From positions 64,629,583 to 64,693,582 of the forward strand of contig CM064863.1 of assembly GCA_032719365.1 (NCBI GenBank): a stretch of DNA of 64,000 nt. The letters are read 5' to 3'. Positions 12,600 to 24,680 of the stretch are shown piece after piece. A program made the position numbers and the translations under genes. The notes below the pieces were generated by a model. It was not told the origin of the DNA. It saw only the letters and a list, made by a program, of their open reading frames with translations, and did not search any database. Within the stretch, counting starts at the first letter, position 1, and each line of letters begins with the position of its first letter. Source of the stretch: Prinsepia uniflora. Taxonomy: Eukaryota; Streptophyta; Magnoliopsida; Rosales; Rosaceae.

Positions 12600-15534
12600 T
12601 AACACGATCCATCCCAATCCCCACGAGATTAACACGAGATGTGTGATGTCTCGGTCTCTGCTACAGTCAAACATCAGAGCTCAACCTGAAGGGCATTAAA
12701 AACCAGAAAAGACTGTGAGTGGACGAAAATAAAAAAGTTCATAAAAACATATTTCACAAAAGACCTTTATGCCCTTCACTAAAAAAGCATGCATGCATAC
12801 AAAAACCATTTATCCAAATAACCATTATTAGGGTCTCAGCCCCAAATTCCATAAATCCAAATCATACGGGCCCCTACCCAAATCCATTTATACAAATCCA
12901 TAATCATATCAAACATATGTGGGAGCTCAGCCTAAATCCATTTATTATTCACAAAACACAATTTCGCAAATCCAAGAAATCATGTTTATCATATATCATA
13001 AAACCAATCCTATCACGGTTTCTAAAGCTACGCACATGCTACCCGGGGTTTCAAATCCCAAGTCTCCCCATGGTCCACCCAAGTCAATGTTCGTAGATCA
13101 TTGACCTTCCCTGGGTGTTATAATCCATAATAGCCTTCCTAAGAGTAAGGTACCCAACGGGGGCGACTCCACCCAGTTAGTGCTCTGTGACTACTCCGAG
13201 GTCCACCCAGGCCAACGACCCTCCCCGGAGGAGACAATCCATATATATATATATATATATATATAAATGATGGTATATGAAAAACCATTTGAAATAATTC
13301 TCAAAACCTTTCAAGGGTTCATGCCCAGTCCCCATAAACCGTCATGAACCATAAATCCATTTATGGGTCCCCGACCCGAAATCACAATCGTAAACCATAA
13401 CTGGGCCTCAAGCTCGAAGTCCGTAAACCAACTGGGCCTCGTGCTCGAATTCGTAAACTAACTAGGCCTCAAGCCCGATTATGTAAGCTAACTGGGTCTC
13501 GTGCCCGATTATGTAACTAACTGAGTCACAAGCCCGATTATGTAAGCTAAACGGGCCTCCGGCCCGATTCGTAAACCAACTGGGCCTCGTGCCCGATTCG
13601 TAAACTAATTGGGCCTCGAGCTCGATTCGTAAACCAACTGGGCCTCCGGCCCAATGCCATTAAATCAAATGGACTCCAAGCCTGAGAGTTCGTAAATCAA
13701 ATGGGTCACATGCCCAATCCCATATTTTCAAATCCGAAACCAAATCACAAACCAATTGGGCCTCTGGCCCGAAAACGTAACTAAATGGACTTCGAGTCCG
13801 AGGGTTTCCAAAATAAATGGGTCTCGTGCCCGAGTTTACCTTTTCAAATCTAAAACCATTTTATTAAACCATTACTGAAACCAAAGCACGTATAAACAAT
13901 GCAAAACCATAAACTTCAATTTGCGTGCAAATACGTAAATCACCTCGAAATACGTGAAATCATGTAAATCACTAATATCCAAATCATCATCAAAGAATTA
14001 CATATGTAAAACATATAAAACATGTATGCATGCATCACAGTTTAGAAATTAAGGTCCACTCACAGACCGTCCTACGTTGCCGCCTCGATTTGCGTTTCGT
14101 AGGCCTCCCCGGGCTAATCACTGTCACCGGGACTCCCAAACCTGTCCAAATCATACTAGAGGGTTACTAACTACTTCATTAACCTCTCATTGAAGTCCCG
14201 TAATTTTTCCAAATTTTTAACTATTTTTAAACTCGATCATAAACCTTCGGACGTACCGAACTATATCGAGACGGTGTCCGATCGACACGAAACCAGTCCA
14301 AAAATGTTTGTTTCATCGAATAGATTAAAATTCATGTTGAACACTTTCACAAACCATGATCCACGTGCCCTCACGCGTCGCCCAAAGGGCCTGTGCATGA
14401 AAGCTAGGCACCAATGAACAGTGTCACCCCTAATCTTGGGTGAACCGGGTTCGCTGATTTTGAATCGGATCGGGCCAGCTTGGACCGGCGTGACCGGTTC
14501 AGTGTCCAATCTCTCTTATTTTCGATCCATTTCTTCCTTTTTTTGATTCCTATACCTTCCTTTACTCACTTCCTATCCATCTATGACTCCAAACCACGTG
14601 AAAAACCATTAAAAATTCACCTTCCATGATCAAACATTAGGATTAAGGTTCAAGCTTGGTTTCCAGTCCTTCCAGTCGTCCATTTCCTTCGAAATCGATA
14701 CCCATCGAGTCATCCTTGTCCCTAGTTCGTGTTAGGATCATTAGGAACTCGAAATAATCCTCTAAAACTCAGTTTCCAATTTTGAAAATAAAATGGGTTC
14801 TCGGTTTACCTGGTTATCGACGTCATCCACGGCGGCCGACCTTTTGTCCATTGCCTCTCAGGTCACTCCCTCACTCATGGTCTCTCACACAAGCACCAGG
14901 GTGAATAATGGTGGTGAGGTGCTAAGTGTTATGTGTGTTTGTTTGTTTAGAGAGAAAAGAGGGTGGTGTTCGGGTTTGAGAATGAGAAACAGAGAGGATG
15001 ATGGGTGATGATCAGGTGAGAGAGAAGAAAGATGGACGGTGGAGATGAGAGGGGGAGGTGGAGGTGAAGGGCCAGGATGAGAGGTGGGTGGAAAAATATA
15101 TTTATTTTAATCCAAGTGGAACAATCACATTGTAGATCCACATTTTAGGGTTGATGACCAATGGGAAGAGTGACACTTGTCGCTCATCCATGGGTCCCAC
15201 TTAAATATCTGCCCAATCAGATATTCCCATAGAATCCTTACCTCGTAATGCGTGCATAGTTCACTCGAACTTCCCGTGACCATAGCTTTTCCGTTCGACG
15301 TCCGAATTTGGGGTGTCGCCTGTCTACGGATTCGTATCGACCCGATCTACGTAATGATCCCCAGTCCTCGGCCATTGGACCTCCCGAGTCAAAAGTCAAC
15401 ATTTTACCCACGACTATAGGTAAAACGGTCATTTTGCGTCGTTTGCCCGATTTCGCTCAACTAATCTCCGATTAATATCATTAATCCTTCATTAGTTACA
15501 AATCTAATCTTAGAATTCGAGACGGGTCGTTACA
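12600..15534 (-). mobile_element. Solo LTR S1 inside the E1 5' LTR
   Basis: The plus strand runs from TAACACGATCC to GGGTCGTTACA, a TG-to-TA change at one end. The flanks are AGTCT (12595-12599) and GGTCT (15535-15539), a TSD with one mismatch. The uninterrupted sequence in the E1 3' LTR near 32760 supports the insertion. It belongs to the same subfamily as the E3 LTRs. It holds a 25-bp AT microsatellite (13241-13265) and the GGGCCTCGTGCCCGA-type array (13380-13830). Confidence 0.88.
13380..13830. repeat. Array of about 30-bp hairpin-capable repeats in S1
   Basis: About 13 degenerate units of the form AACTGGGCCTCGTGCCCGAT plus a CGTAAAC spacer. Most units can pair GGGC with GCCC around a 4-5 base loop, and many variants keep pairing despite substitution (for example GGGCCTCCGGCCC). 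Shorter versions occur in both E3 LTRs (41270-41410 and 48590-48730). Confidence 0.75.
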
Positions 15535-16439
15535 GGTCTGGATCGGTCTAAACTGGGTCGACCAGAGGTAGGAGATGAACAGTGCTAAGGTGCGTGGCTC
15601 CCACGCAAAGCCCCTTTGGGCGGCGCGTGAGGCATGGTTTGGGAAAGTTTTCAACACGTGTTTTTAAATATTCGATGTAACGAACATTTTGGGACTGGTT
15701 TCGAGTCTATCGGACATCGTCTCGATATGTTTCGGGATGTTCGAAGGTTTAAAGGCTAAGTTAAAAATAGTTAAAAATTCAGAAAAATTACGGGAATTTA
15801 GTAGAAGCATTATGAAGTAGTTGGTGACCTTAGAATTTGATATGGACAGGTTCAGGAAGTCTGGTGATAGTTAATTAGCTGGGAAAGCGTAATTGCACGC
15901 GTTTCGAGGCAGCCACGCTAATGGTCTATGAGTGGACTTTGCTTTCTAACTTATGATGCATGCATAAATTTTTTTGCATGTTTTCTATATATGATTTCTA
16001 TGTTTGTGATTGTAATATCTCTGATTTCTGATTTGTACGTATTTCGAGGAATTTTACGTAATTGCACGTTTTACGAGATATGCTTTTATGTCGTGATTTG
16101 GTAATGGTTTCAATACTATGATTTTGCGATTTGAATTATGATTTGATTTCAAAGGTTTAGAAATGGATTTTGAAAAAGTGATTTCGATAAACGTGATTGT
16201 GGATTTGGAATTGGATTTCGGAAATATGATTCGGGATTCGGTTTTGGCACTTGAAAAGTGGAATTCTGGGTTTGGATTCGGAATGATGATTCCGGATACG
16301 AAATGATTCGGAATGATGATTTCAGATTTGGATTTGGAAATGGATTTATAGATTTAGAATTGATAAAATGGTTTTGGATTGGATTTGCTGGATTTGGTAT
16401 TGGGTTAAATACCCGGATAAGATATGTGACGGGGGAGGG

Positions 16440-16640
16440 CTCAAATATGTTATTGGGTTTAAAGACCCGGATTGAGTTTAAAGACTCGGGAGTTTAAAGA
16501 CTCGGATATTGTGATTTCCCCCGTAGGCCTATTGAGTTTAAAGACTCGGGAGTTTAAAGACTCGGATTGATATTGAGGCCTGTTGAGTTTAAAGGCTCGG
16601 ATATATATTGAGTTTAAAGGCTCTGATAAATCCAGCAGGT
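16440..16640. repeat. GAGTTTAAAGACTCGG array in the E1 5' LTR
   Basis: Six to eight near-palindromic GAGTTTAAAGACTC units separated by short spacers. The same unit recurs at the equivalent place in S2 (20470-20690), the E1 3' LTR (33770-33890) and, inverted, in both E2 LTRs (22160-22400 and 28180-28310). Confidence 0.8.
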
Positions 16641-17251
16641 TTGATTAATTGCAATGGATTTCAAAGGGATTTTCAAATGTGTTTTGGATTGCGATGATAT
16701 CATGATGGTTTTCAATAATAATGGTTTTCAAATGGTTTTCAGATGTTTTGGGCGATGACCCGGATGATATGGATTTTGATGGTTTTGGGGATGAGGTCCG
16801 GGATTTGAGAAAAGGAAATGATTTCAATTTTCATAAACGGTTTTTATTATCTTGGAAATAAAATGGTTTTATTATGCTAAAAATGAACTGGTTTTCGAAT
16901 GCATGCATTGGTTTTACATGGATGGTATTACTATCTTTTCATTTGAAATATTTTATGAACTTATTATTTATTTTTGTCCACTCACGATCTTTCAGGTTTT
17001 CGATACCCTCCAGGTTTATGCGGTGTTGGTTGTTGAGAGAGAGAGACGGGGACATCACACACACAAATCTACAGTGTTGTTGCGAACTCTGGTTAACTCA
17101 AGTTGGTTTTTGGTACGTTGACTTGGGATCCCTCGTCTGGCTTGCGTGTTCCACGGGGGTCGAACGAGTGTTTAGCCTTCGTGTCGTATGCAGGTTAGAC
17201 GGGAGCATGACTTATCCTTTAATTCTAGGGGATTAGGGGTGGGTCGTGGCA

Positions 17252-18312
17252 ATTGGTATCAGAGCTGGATTTATGCGCTCTATGTGAGGATATGGCTTCC
17301 AAAGTAGTTGGTTCGTCGACTTGTGTGAGGTGATGTTGTTGTGGATGTGATGTCTCGACGCGGAACAACCCATCATAAACCTAGACGCTAGGGAGATAGT
17401 ACGATAGTTAGTGGCTTAATTAGTGGCGAGAGTATGAGCGACTGGGTGATGCGTTGCTAGATACGCGGTGTGTGGTGAGATGTATGCCGACTTTGGGCCA
17501 GAAAGGATAGCGTGCTTGGCGCTGGATCTGCTCGATAGTCGGTTGGCCCTTAGGGTCAGATGGAGTAGATCCGATAGATGGTCGGCTGTGTGCTAAGGTG
17601 ATTCCTCCGGATGGTGATCCGATGAGTGAGATACGATTGATGGTTGGCTGGTCGGCCTGTGGGGCCCGATGATAGCTGGTTGAGCCGTATGGTTCTCATG
17701 GGCCGGCTGAACGGAGGACGGTGGTCTATTGGGCCGGGTGGCCCTCGGATGACGATAGGATGGACTTGTGACCACTTGGTCAGATTGGTTGAGATTGGAC
17801 TTATGTGGCTACGAGTAGCCAGATGCCTCGAGTTACAAGTTTGGACTAGTAAATGTGAGTACCTTAGTGAGAACCCCAGTATAGGTGCTTAGTCTGGAAA
17901 ACGTGCGTTGGGGTTTGTGGTTAGTTAGTTGTTGTGGTTTGGGCCGACCGTCGGCCAAATTGGAGATGGTGTTGTTGGCTGCAACCGAGGTATTGGATGG
18001 TTAGCTGGATGACTCTGGTCGAGTCTAATGAGATTATGGAGATTGGTTGGCTTGACCCGACCAGTAGAGTGTGGTGTAGTGGATCTGGTTGCGGTCTCAT
18101 CTAGGTTCCGTGGAGCGTTGAGTTGCTTAGAGTTGTGGATTATAAGGGAGGTCGGTTTCCACAACCCGAGCATAGATTGAGGGTTTTGGCTCGGTATGAG
18201 AGGAAATTCGGGATTAGTGTGTTGTGAGCCCGAGATCGTGGCACTAGGATGCTTGTGAATGGTAGGATGGGCACATCGTGGGTTGAGGTTGTGACAAGTC
18301 GTGAGGTGTCGG
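17252..18312 (+). mobile_element. E1 internal region, first part, without a polymerase
   Basis: Non-coding apart from a 13-codon ORF at 17350-17391 starting MSRRG, at the place where Tekay gag would begin. It is stopped by TAG. The region resumes at 21220-21612 and 30505-31816. Weak ORFs such as 17644-17892 and 17925-18320 cross no recognisable domain. Confidence 0.75.
17254..17265 (+). other. E1 primer binding site (tRNA-Met type)
   Basis: TGGTATCAGAGC, complementary to the 3' end of plant initiator tRNA-Met, sits two bases after the end of the 5' LTR. This is the position and type used by Tekay/Del elements. Confidence 0.92.
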
Positions 18313-21214
18313 TGTAACAACCTGTCCCTGGAGTCGAGATTAGTTTAGTTATTAGGGACGAATTAGTACGTTAATCGGTGTTTAATTGGTTACTTTTAGA
18401 CGTTTGACGCAGAATGATGATTTTGCACATAGAATGGGTAAACTGTTGACTTTTAGTTCAAACGTTCAATTGGGCATTGACCGATGACCGTGACGTAGTT
18501 TGGGACGTCACGAGTCCTTAGACAGGTGGTACGCCCGATTCTGACATCCGAGGAAGAAGTTATGATGTTCAGAAGGCTGAGGGCACTTTCATAATTTGGT
18601 TAAAAGAGGGGCATTTGTTGACTTTTTGAATGACAAGGTTTCTTCACACAAAACAAGGACCGGTAGATAGATATCGACGTCCTGAGTACAACGACAGGCA
18701 GCACGCCTTCATCGGACATCGGACGAGTGAGATACGGGTCTAAAAAGTGAAGCGTAAAATCATAATTTGAACAAGTAGGGATATTTTGGTCTTTTTGCAC
18801 CTTGGGAAGCGTGCCAATCTGATAAGGACAAATGTACAGGATTTATTGGATATTTTGGGATGGGACCACTAGGTGTTTGACACCTGGTTTGTGTCTAATG
18901 GGTTCTAGCCTACACGGTACAATTGTTTAAAGGGTTTGTGTCGTAACCGTGCTTTTTGAGAGAAACAGAGACAGTGTAACAGGGAGGAGAGATCGATCGA
19001 TTTCCAGAGAGTGTGTGAGAGCTGAGTGCTCTGGGTTTGAGTGAGTGAGTGCAGGTGTGTTTGAGTGTGATCAAGAGAGCTTAGAGGGTCGAGTGGTTGT
19101 GTGTGAAGGGAGGAAAAATCAGAGAACAGAACAGGGGACACCGTGCACGGTTGTGTACCCCAGTTGATCAACCATCGAAATTGGACGTGTGGTGGTGTTC
19201 AGAAACCTGTGAGGAGTCGTGTGGACTCAGTAGAGCACGACGGAGTTCACGGTGGTGGTCAGGGAGCAGGTAAATTTCTCGGTCCACTCTATTTTCCAGT
19301 TTTGATTCAAAACTAAAGTCGTGGATTTGGGAGCTTAGTCGAGCTGTTCTATGGGTCCTAATGGGTCTAGGAAGTTGTATTTGAGCTCAGGGAAACGAAC
19401 TCGTGGCTGGGAGAACAACCAGGGGCCGGGAAAAGAAACTGGTATTTTTCTTGGTTTTAGTACGAGTTTGGGAGGTGAGTGTTAGGTCATTATGTCGTGT
19501 TTTAAGTAGTGGAATAGGTTTCTTAGAGTGGGACAAAACTAGTAGTGAAGATAGGATTGAAAACAGACTGGATTTGAGTGAGAACCGGCCACGATAGCTC
19601 GGTTCGACAGGATCGGTCTGAACCGGGTGGACTGAGGTTGAAGACGATGAACAGTGCATGCGCGTGAGGCCCACGCACAGCCCCTTTGGGCGGCGCATGA
19701 GGGCGCGTGAGGACTGTTCAGGGGAAACGATCAACACGGTTTTCACTCTAATCGTTGTAACGAACATTTTAGGACAGGTTTCGTGTCGATCGGACACCAG
19801 ATCGGGGTAGTTTTAAGTGTTCGAAGGTTTAGGGTTCCGTTTTATTAGGTTTAAAAATCCCAAAAATTTGGGGAAAATAGGGTAAGCCTAAATGAAGTGT
19901 TTGTGACCCGGATTGGTGAGTTTTGACAGGTCGGGAAATCCCTGAGGTAACCGAAGAACGTACGGGACGCGAGTGACGTGCCCGGGAACTGTGAGTGCAC
20001 TCTTTTCTTTCTAACTGAGCATGCATAACTGTTTTTATCTACTTGTTATATGGTTTTAATTATGGTTTTATGGTTTTAATTATGATTTTATGATTATTAA
20101 TTATTTTATATCTGTTTTACGTACGTGCACATTTTTCGAGGAATTTACGTATTCTGCACGTTTTACGAGATATGCTCTGTTTATGATTTTGATGCCATGA
20201 TTTTGGGACTTAAGTCTATAATTGGTTTTCAATGATTATAAACGGGTTTTGGAACATGATTTGATGATCAAGGTTTTCGGTTTTAGAATTGGATTTCGGA
20301 AATCGAGATTTGGTTTTAAAGCTTGAAAAAGGGATTCCGGATTTGAGTTCGGAATGACGATTCTGGACGCCGGCATGGCTTCAGAATAGTGATTTTGAAT
20401 TCGGGTTTAGAGATGGACTTAGAAATGGTTTTCAAACGGTTTTGATTGGATTTGCTGGATCTGGTTATTGGGTTTAAAGACCCCGATTATAATTATAACG
20501 AGGGCGGGCCGGATTGGGTTTAAAGACCCATATTGAGTTTAAAGACTCGGGAGTTTAAAGACTCGGATATTATATTTCCCCCGTAGGCCTGTTGAGTTTA
20601 AAGACTCGAGAGTTTAAAGACTCAGATTATATTGAGGCCTGGATTGAGTTTAAAGACTCGGGAGTTTAAAGACTCGGATAGATCCAGCAGGTTTGATCGG
20701 ATGATGATATCGGTATTTCATGTTTTTATGATGATGTTTTCATAGCGATTATCATATTGTTTACATGGTTGTTTCAGATACTGAGTTATGCATGCATGTT
20801 TTTAAAACGAAGGGTAAAAATCCTGGTTTGTTTATTAAACTATTTTTGAAACTATTATTTATTTTTAGTCCACTCTCACTTTTCTGGTTTTAAATGCCCT
20901 GCAGGTCGTGGTGCTAGCGATAGGGCTGACGTTGAGGCAGAGTCAGAGGCATAGAGTGTTTCCGGAGTTTTTCCAGAGTATTCTAGAGTTTTTCTTGAGT
21001 TTTCCGTTGTGCGTGTAGTCAGTAGGATTTCTGACTTACCCTGTACTGTACTATGCTTTGTATGACTGTTGATTCATTGGATTTAAGTTCTCCCTGGTCT
21101 GGCAGTGTAAATTGTGGTTTTTGTGAGGTTGATTTTGGTTCCTTAAGTGTGTTTGTCAGACGGGAGCAGGGCTCGTCCCGGTTATCGGGGTGGTAACCGG
21201 GATGGGTCCTGTCA
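18313..21214 (+). mobile_element. Solo LTR S2 in the E1 internal region
   Basis: Starts TGTAACAACCTG and ends GGGTCCTGTCA with a perfect TSD, GTCGG (18308-18312 and 21215-21219). At 2902 bp it is the only nested insertion in the same orientation as E1. Its LTR-start region carries two copies of a conserved GACAGG(T/C)(G/A)G cassette (about 18505-18540 and 18680-18710). A GAGTTTAAAGACTC array lies at 20470-20690. The sequence right after it shows no PBS, so it is solo. Confidence 0.92.
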
Positions 21215-21612
21215 GTCGGTGTCTGGTAGGAACCACTAACCGAGCTGGGATATGCGATGACCATTGAAAGGTCATGTTTCGGTAACGAACAGTCAGGATG
21301 TCGTTAGTTGATCAGAGTAGCGCAGTGGAAGCGCGGAGGACCTAAGCCTCGGTTTGGAGCGGGCTAGGTTAGTATGGTCAGGTTGACCATGAGTGGGTTT
21401 TCTTTTTGTGGGAACCGCAAGATGCGACAAATGAGTCAGCAGATGTTGGCTGTGTCTGAGTGTGTTGGCATTTGGAGCTACTGAGGATAGTCACGGGTGA
21501 TGTCGAGGCCAGTACTTGGTGATTCCCTGAGATTGGTGATTGACATCCATTGAATGTACATAAACGGTGTTAACCGACGGTCAAGCTGGGTCGCTGAGTT
21601 GGAGTAGGTACG

Positions 21613-24600
21613 TGACAGGACCCGTCCCCGAAAGACATTGATAACCATGCCCGGTCCTCCTCCCGTCTGACAAGTTAGCCGAAGTTCCCAAAATTGCCCT
21701 CAGCACTTGCCAAACAAGGGATAACCGTACTCGTGCCCACGCATGCCTCCACCTCTCGATCAGCCTCGATCATCGCGCGACGACCTGGAGGGTCAATAAA
21801 AACACAAAAGGTGTGAGTGGAGAAAAATAAATCAATTATAAAACAAGTTACATAAAAGACCTTTTTACCCTCCACGCAAAACCAATGCATGCATTCAAAA
21901 ATCATTTCATAATCCATTTCATTTCCAATATAAGAAAACTGTGTATAAAAATCAAAATCATTTTCCTTTGCTCAAACCTCGGCCTTAGCCTGAAACCATA
22001 AACACGGGGCCTCAGCCCAAAATCATGAATCAAAATCCACGTATAGAACATAACCCAAAAATCCATCAAGCCATATGAACCGGGCCATTGCCCAACATAT
22101 CCGAAAATAACAGAAATCAACAGTAAATCACAAGTCAATCAATCTGTTGGATCTCAAGTGTGCCCGAGTCTTTAAACTCAAAACCATGCGCATAATCAGG
22201 CCTTCCCGGGATATCAACGAGTCTTTAAACTCAAAACACAATCAATAGGCCTCGGGGGATATCACAATAATTGAGTCTTTAAACTCAAAACATATTAATC
22301 AAGGGCCCTCCCTCGTCATCAATCAACCGGGACTTTAAACCCAAAACATGATCCAGCAATAGGACCGGGTCTTTAAACCCAAAATCATGTGTAATTCACA
22401 ATAAATCCAGAATCTATCTTAATCCAATTTCCAACACCCAATCCGACATCACATTTTATCGAAATGGGTCTTAGCCCGAATTCACTTTCAGATCCCAAAT
22501 CATATCCATCATCCAGTTCCGAATCCAAATTCGGAATCAATATTCCGTAAGCTAGGATTCGGAATAATCATTCCGAACCCAAATTCGGAAATCCCCTTTC
22601 AAGTTTCCGAAACCTGAAATCTCGTTCATCAAAATCACTTTTATGAACTCGGCATCAAGCCCGAAATCACCTTTTCCAAAATCCGTTTTAAATCTTTGAA
22701 ATCAAATCATATTTCATATTCCAAATTCAAATCATCAAAACCATGGTCAAATCACAACATACTCTAAATCTCGTAAAACGTGCAAATCTGTAATAATCTC
22801 GAAATACATGCCAAAATCGTAAATCATACTCACAATCATAATCAAAACATCATCAAAACATGATACACACAAATCCTATAAAATCATCCATTAAACCATC
22901 ATCAAAGTATAGGAGAAACCATAGTTTTGAAATACGTGCAATTATGTATTGCATATCGAAATACGGATAAATACGAAAATCGTAATTACCATAAGCATAA
23001 GCATAAAAATCATAAATATAAAGCATAGAAAACAATTATGCATGCATTGAAATTTAGAAAACAAAGTCCACTCACACACCGTCCAAACGGCTCGCTTCCG
23101 AGCTACATGTTTTTCCTTAATTTCCGAAAATCATAATTCCTGTACAAAATCAATATCGAGGGTCAGTAACACTCTAATATACTTCATATAATTTTCCCCA
23201 ATTTTTTCAGGATTTAAATACGTATTTTAAACATATACGAAAACTTCGGATACACTGAACACTATCGAAATGATATCCAATTTCCTCGAAACTAGTACCA
23301 AAATGTTCGTTATATTAAAAGGAGCAAGTTTCGTGTTAAACTCACCTTGAGATTCGGTCCCACGCGCCGCCGGGAGTGGCTACGCGTGAAGCTCACGCGC
23401 TGCTACAGTGTAAGCATTGTTCATCGTTCTTACCCGGTTGTCTGTTAAACGGGTCGTTCACCAGCGTGTTAACCGAGCTCAATCCTGTCAATTTCCCGTC
23501 TATTTTTTCAATTGATTCAGTCGAAAGCATCATTATGAAGCTAATTATGGTTCTGTAAATTCAATTTCATTAAAACTTACATCAATCTGACAATTCGAGC
23601 TCAAGTTTTCAAAGAACATTCGAACACTGTTCCTTCATCAAAGTTCATCGATTTCCATTGTTTTTCTTTAATTGGTCAGCCAACAGCTTCGTAAGATAAT
23701 CATAAACTTGTTTTCAATCTCAATTGCATCGTCCAACGCCTCCAATTACACAACTCAATCCTTCGAATTTCCAAGCTTCGCCATGTCTGTTCTTAGCTCA
23801 AAGGGCTTCGAACCTTGAGTTTCTCGACGTGGATCGACCAACACGAGTCCCAGAAGTCATAATCTATGTCCAATTTCAATGTTTGATGGCTGCAAGGTGC
23901 AATTCGAATTTCGGCTTCCATGGACATTGTTTCGGGTTTCTCTTTGGGTTTTATGATTTCTTTTCACGATTTTCATCCTATTTTCTTCCTCATGGTTCTC
24001 TGTTCTTCCTCCTCTCTCTAATCCTCTAAATCTAATCGATCAATTAAGGAAGATTGATGAACACGTTTTTTGCTTCTCTGTTTTCCTCCCAAAATGCACG
24101 GTTCAATTCTTTGAAGTCATCCACCGCCACAACACGCTCACACACCGTGCACTTGCCACCAATCTACCTTAGAGAGTGACAGATGTCACTTAGGGGCATA
24201 TCATGGCTGAATCAGCCCAATCACCGAACCTTTTCTTATTCAATTGATCAATTACCACTTTGCCCTTGTTTTGACAATTTACCAAAATGCTCTTCACACT
24301 TCTAGACCCGTAACTTGATCGTCCGAACTCCGATTGACGCGTGCCGCCTGTCTACGGATTCAGCGTCTCAAGACCTACCCAACGGTCTTCGAATTACGTG
24401 AAAATTTCATGTCTTTTGAAAAGTCAACAAATTGCCCCTTTAAACAAATTACTGAATTACCCTTAAACTTCCGAATATCATAACTTTCTCCTCGAATGTC
24501 GGAATCGAACGTGCCACATGTCTATGAACTCGTGACGTCCCGAACTATGTCACAGTCATCGATTAAAGTTCGTTTGATTGCTTGAACCAAAGGTCACCGT

Positions 24601-24680
24601 TCGCCCAATTCCAAGAGCACAATCGTCATTTTCATCAAATTTTCCAAAGTTTCCTTTTTTCGAATTTTCGGGTCGTCACA
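21613..24680 (-). mobile_element. E2 3' LTR
   Basis: The plus strand runs from TGACAGGACCCG to GGGTCGTCACA. The purine tract is next to it at 24681-24694 (minus strand TAAGGGGGGTAGGT). It contains the inverted GAGTCTTTAAACTC array at 22160-22400, part of which is deleted from the partner LTR. Confidence 0.92.

Larger units (their letters stand above)
11534..17251 (+). mobile_element. E1 5' LTR (split by solo LTR S1)
   Basis: The two LTR parts are 11534-12599 and 15535-17251. They join to match the 3' LTR at about 32750, where the uninterrupted target is seen. The LTR contains a GAGTTTAAAGACTCGG repeat array at 16440-16640 and a TGCATGCAT motif near 16900. It ends GGGTCGTGGCA directly before the PBS. 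Confidence 0.9.

Noticed and set aside
13380..13830. Regularly spaced short repeats that resemble a CRISPR array
   Set aside because: The units are degenerate, spacers are nearly repeats themselves, no cas gene exists, and the host is a plant with spliced genes.
17350..18312. Remnant of a full gag-pol in E1
   Set aside because: No CCHC knuckle, protease DTG, RT YxDD or integrase motif could be read in any frame, even allowing frameshifts.
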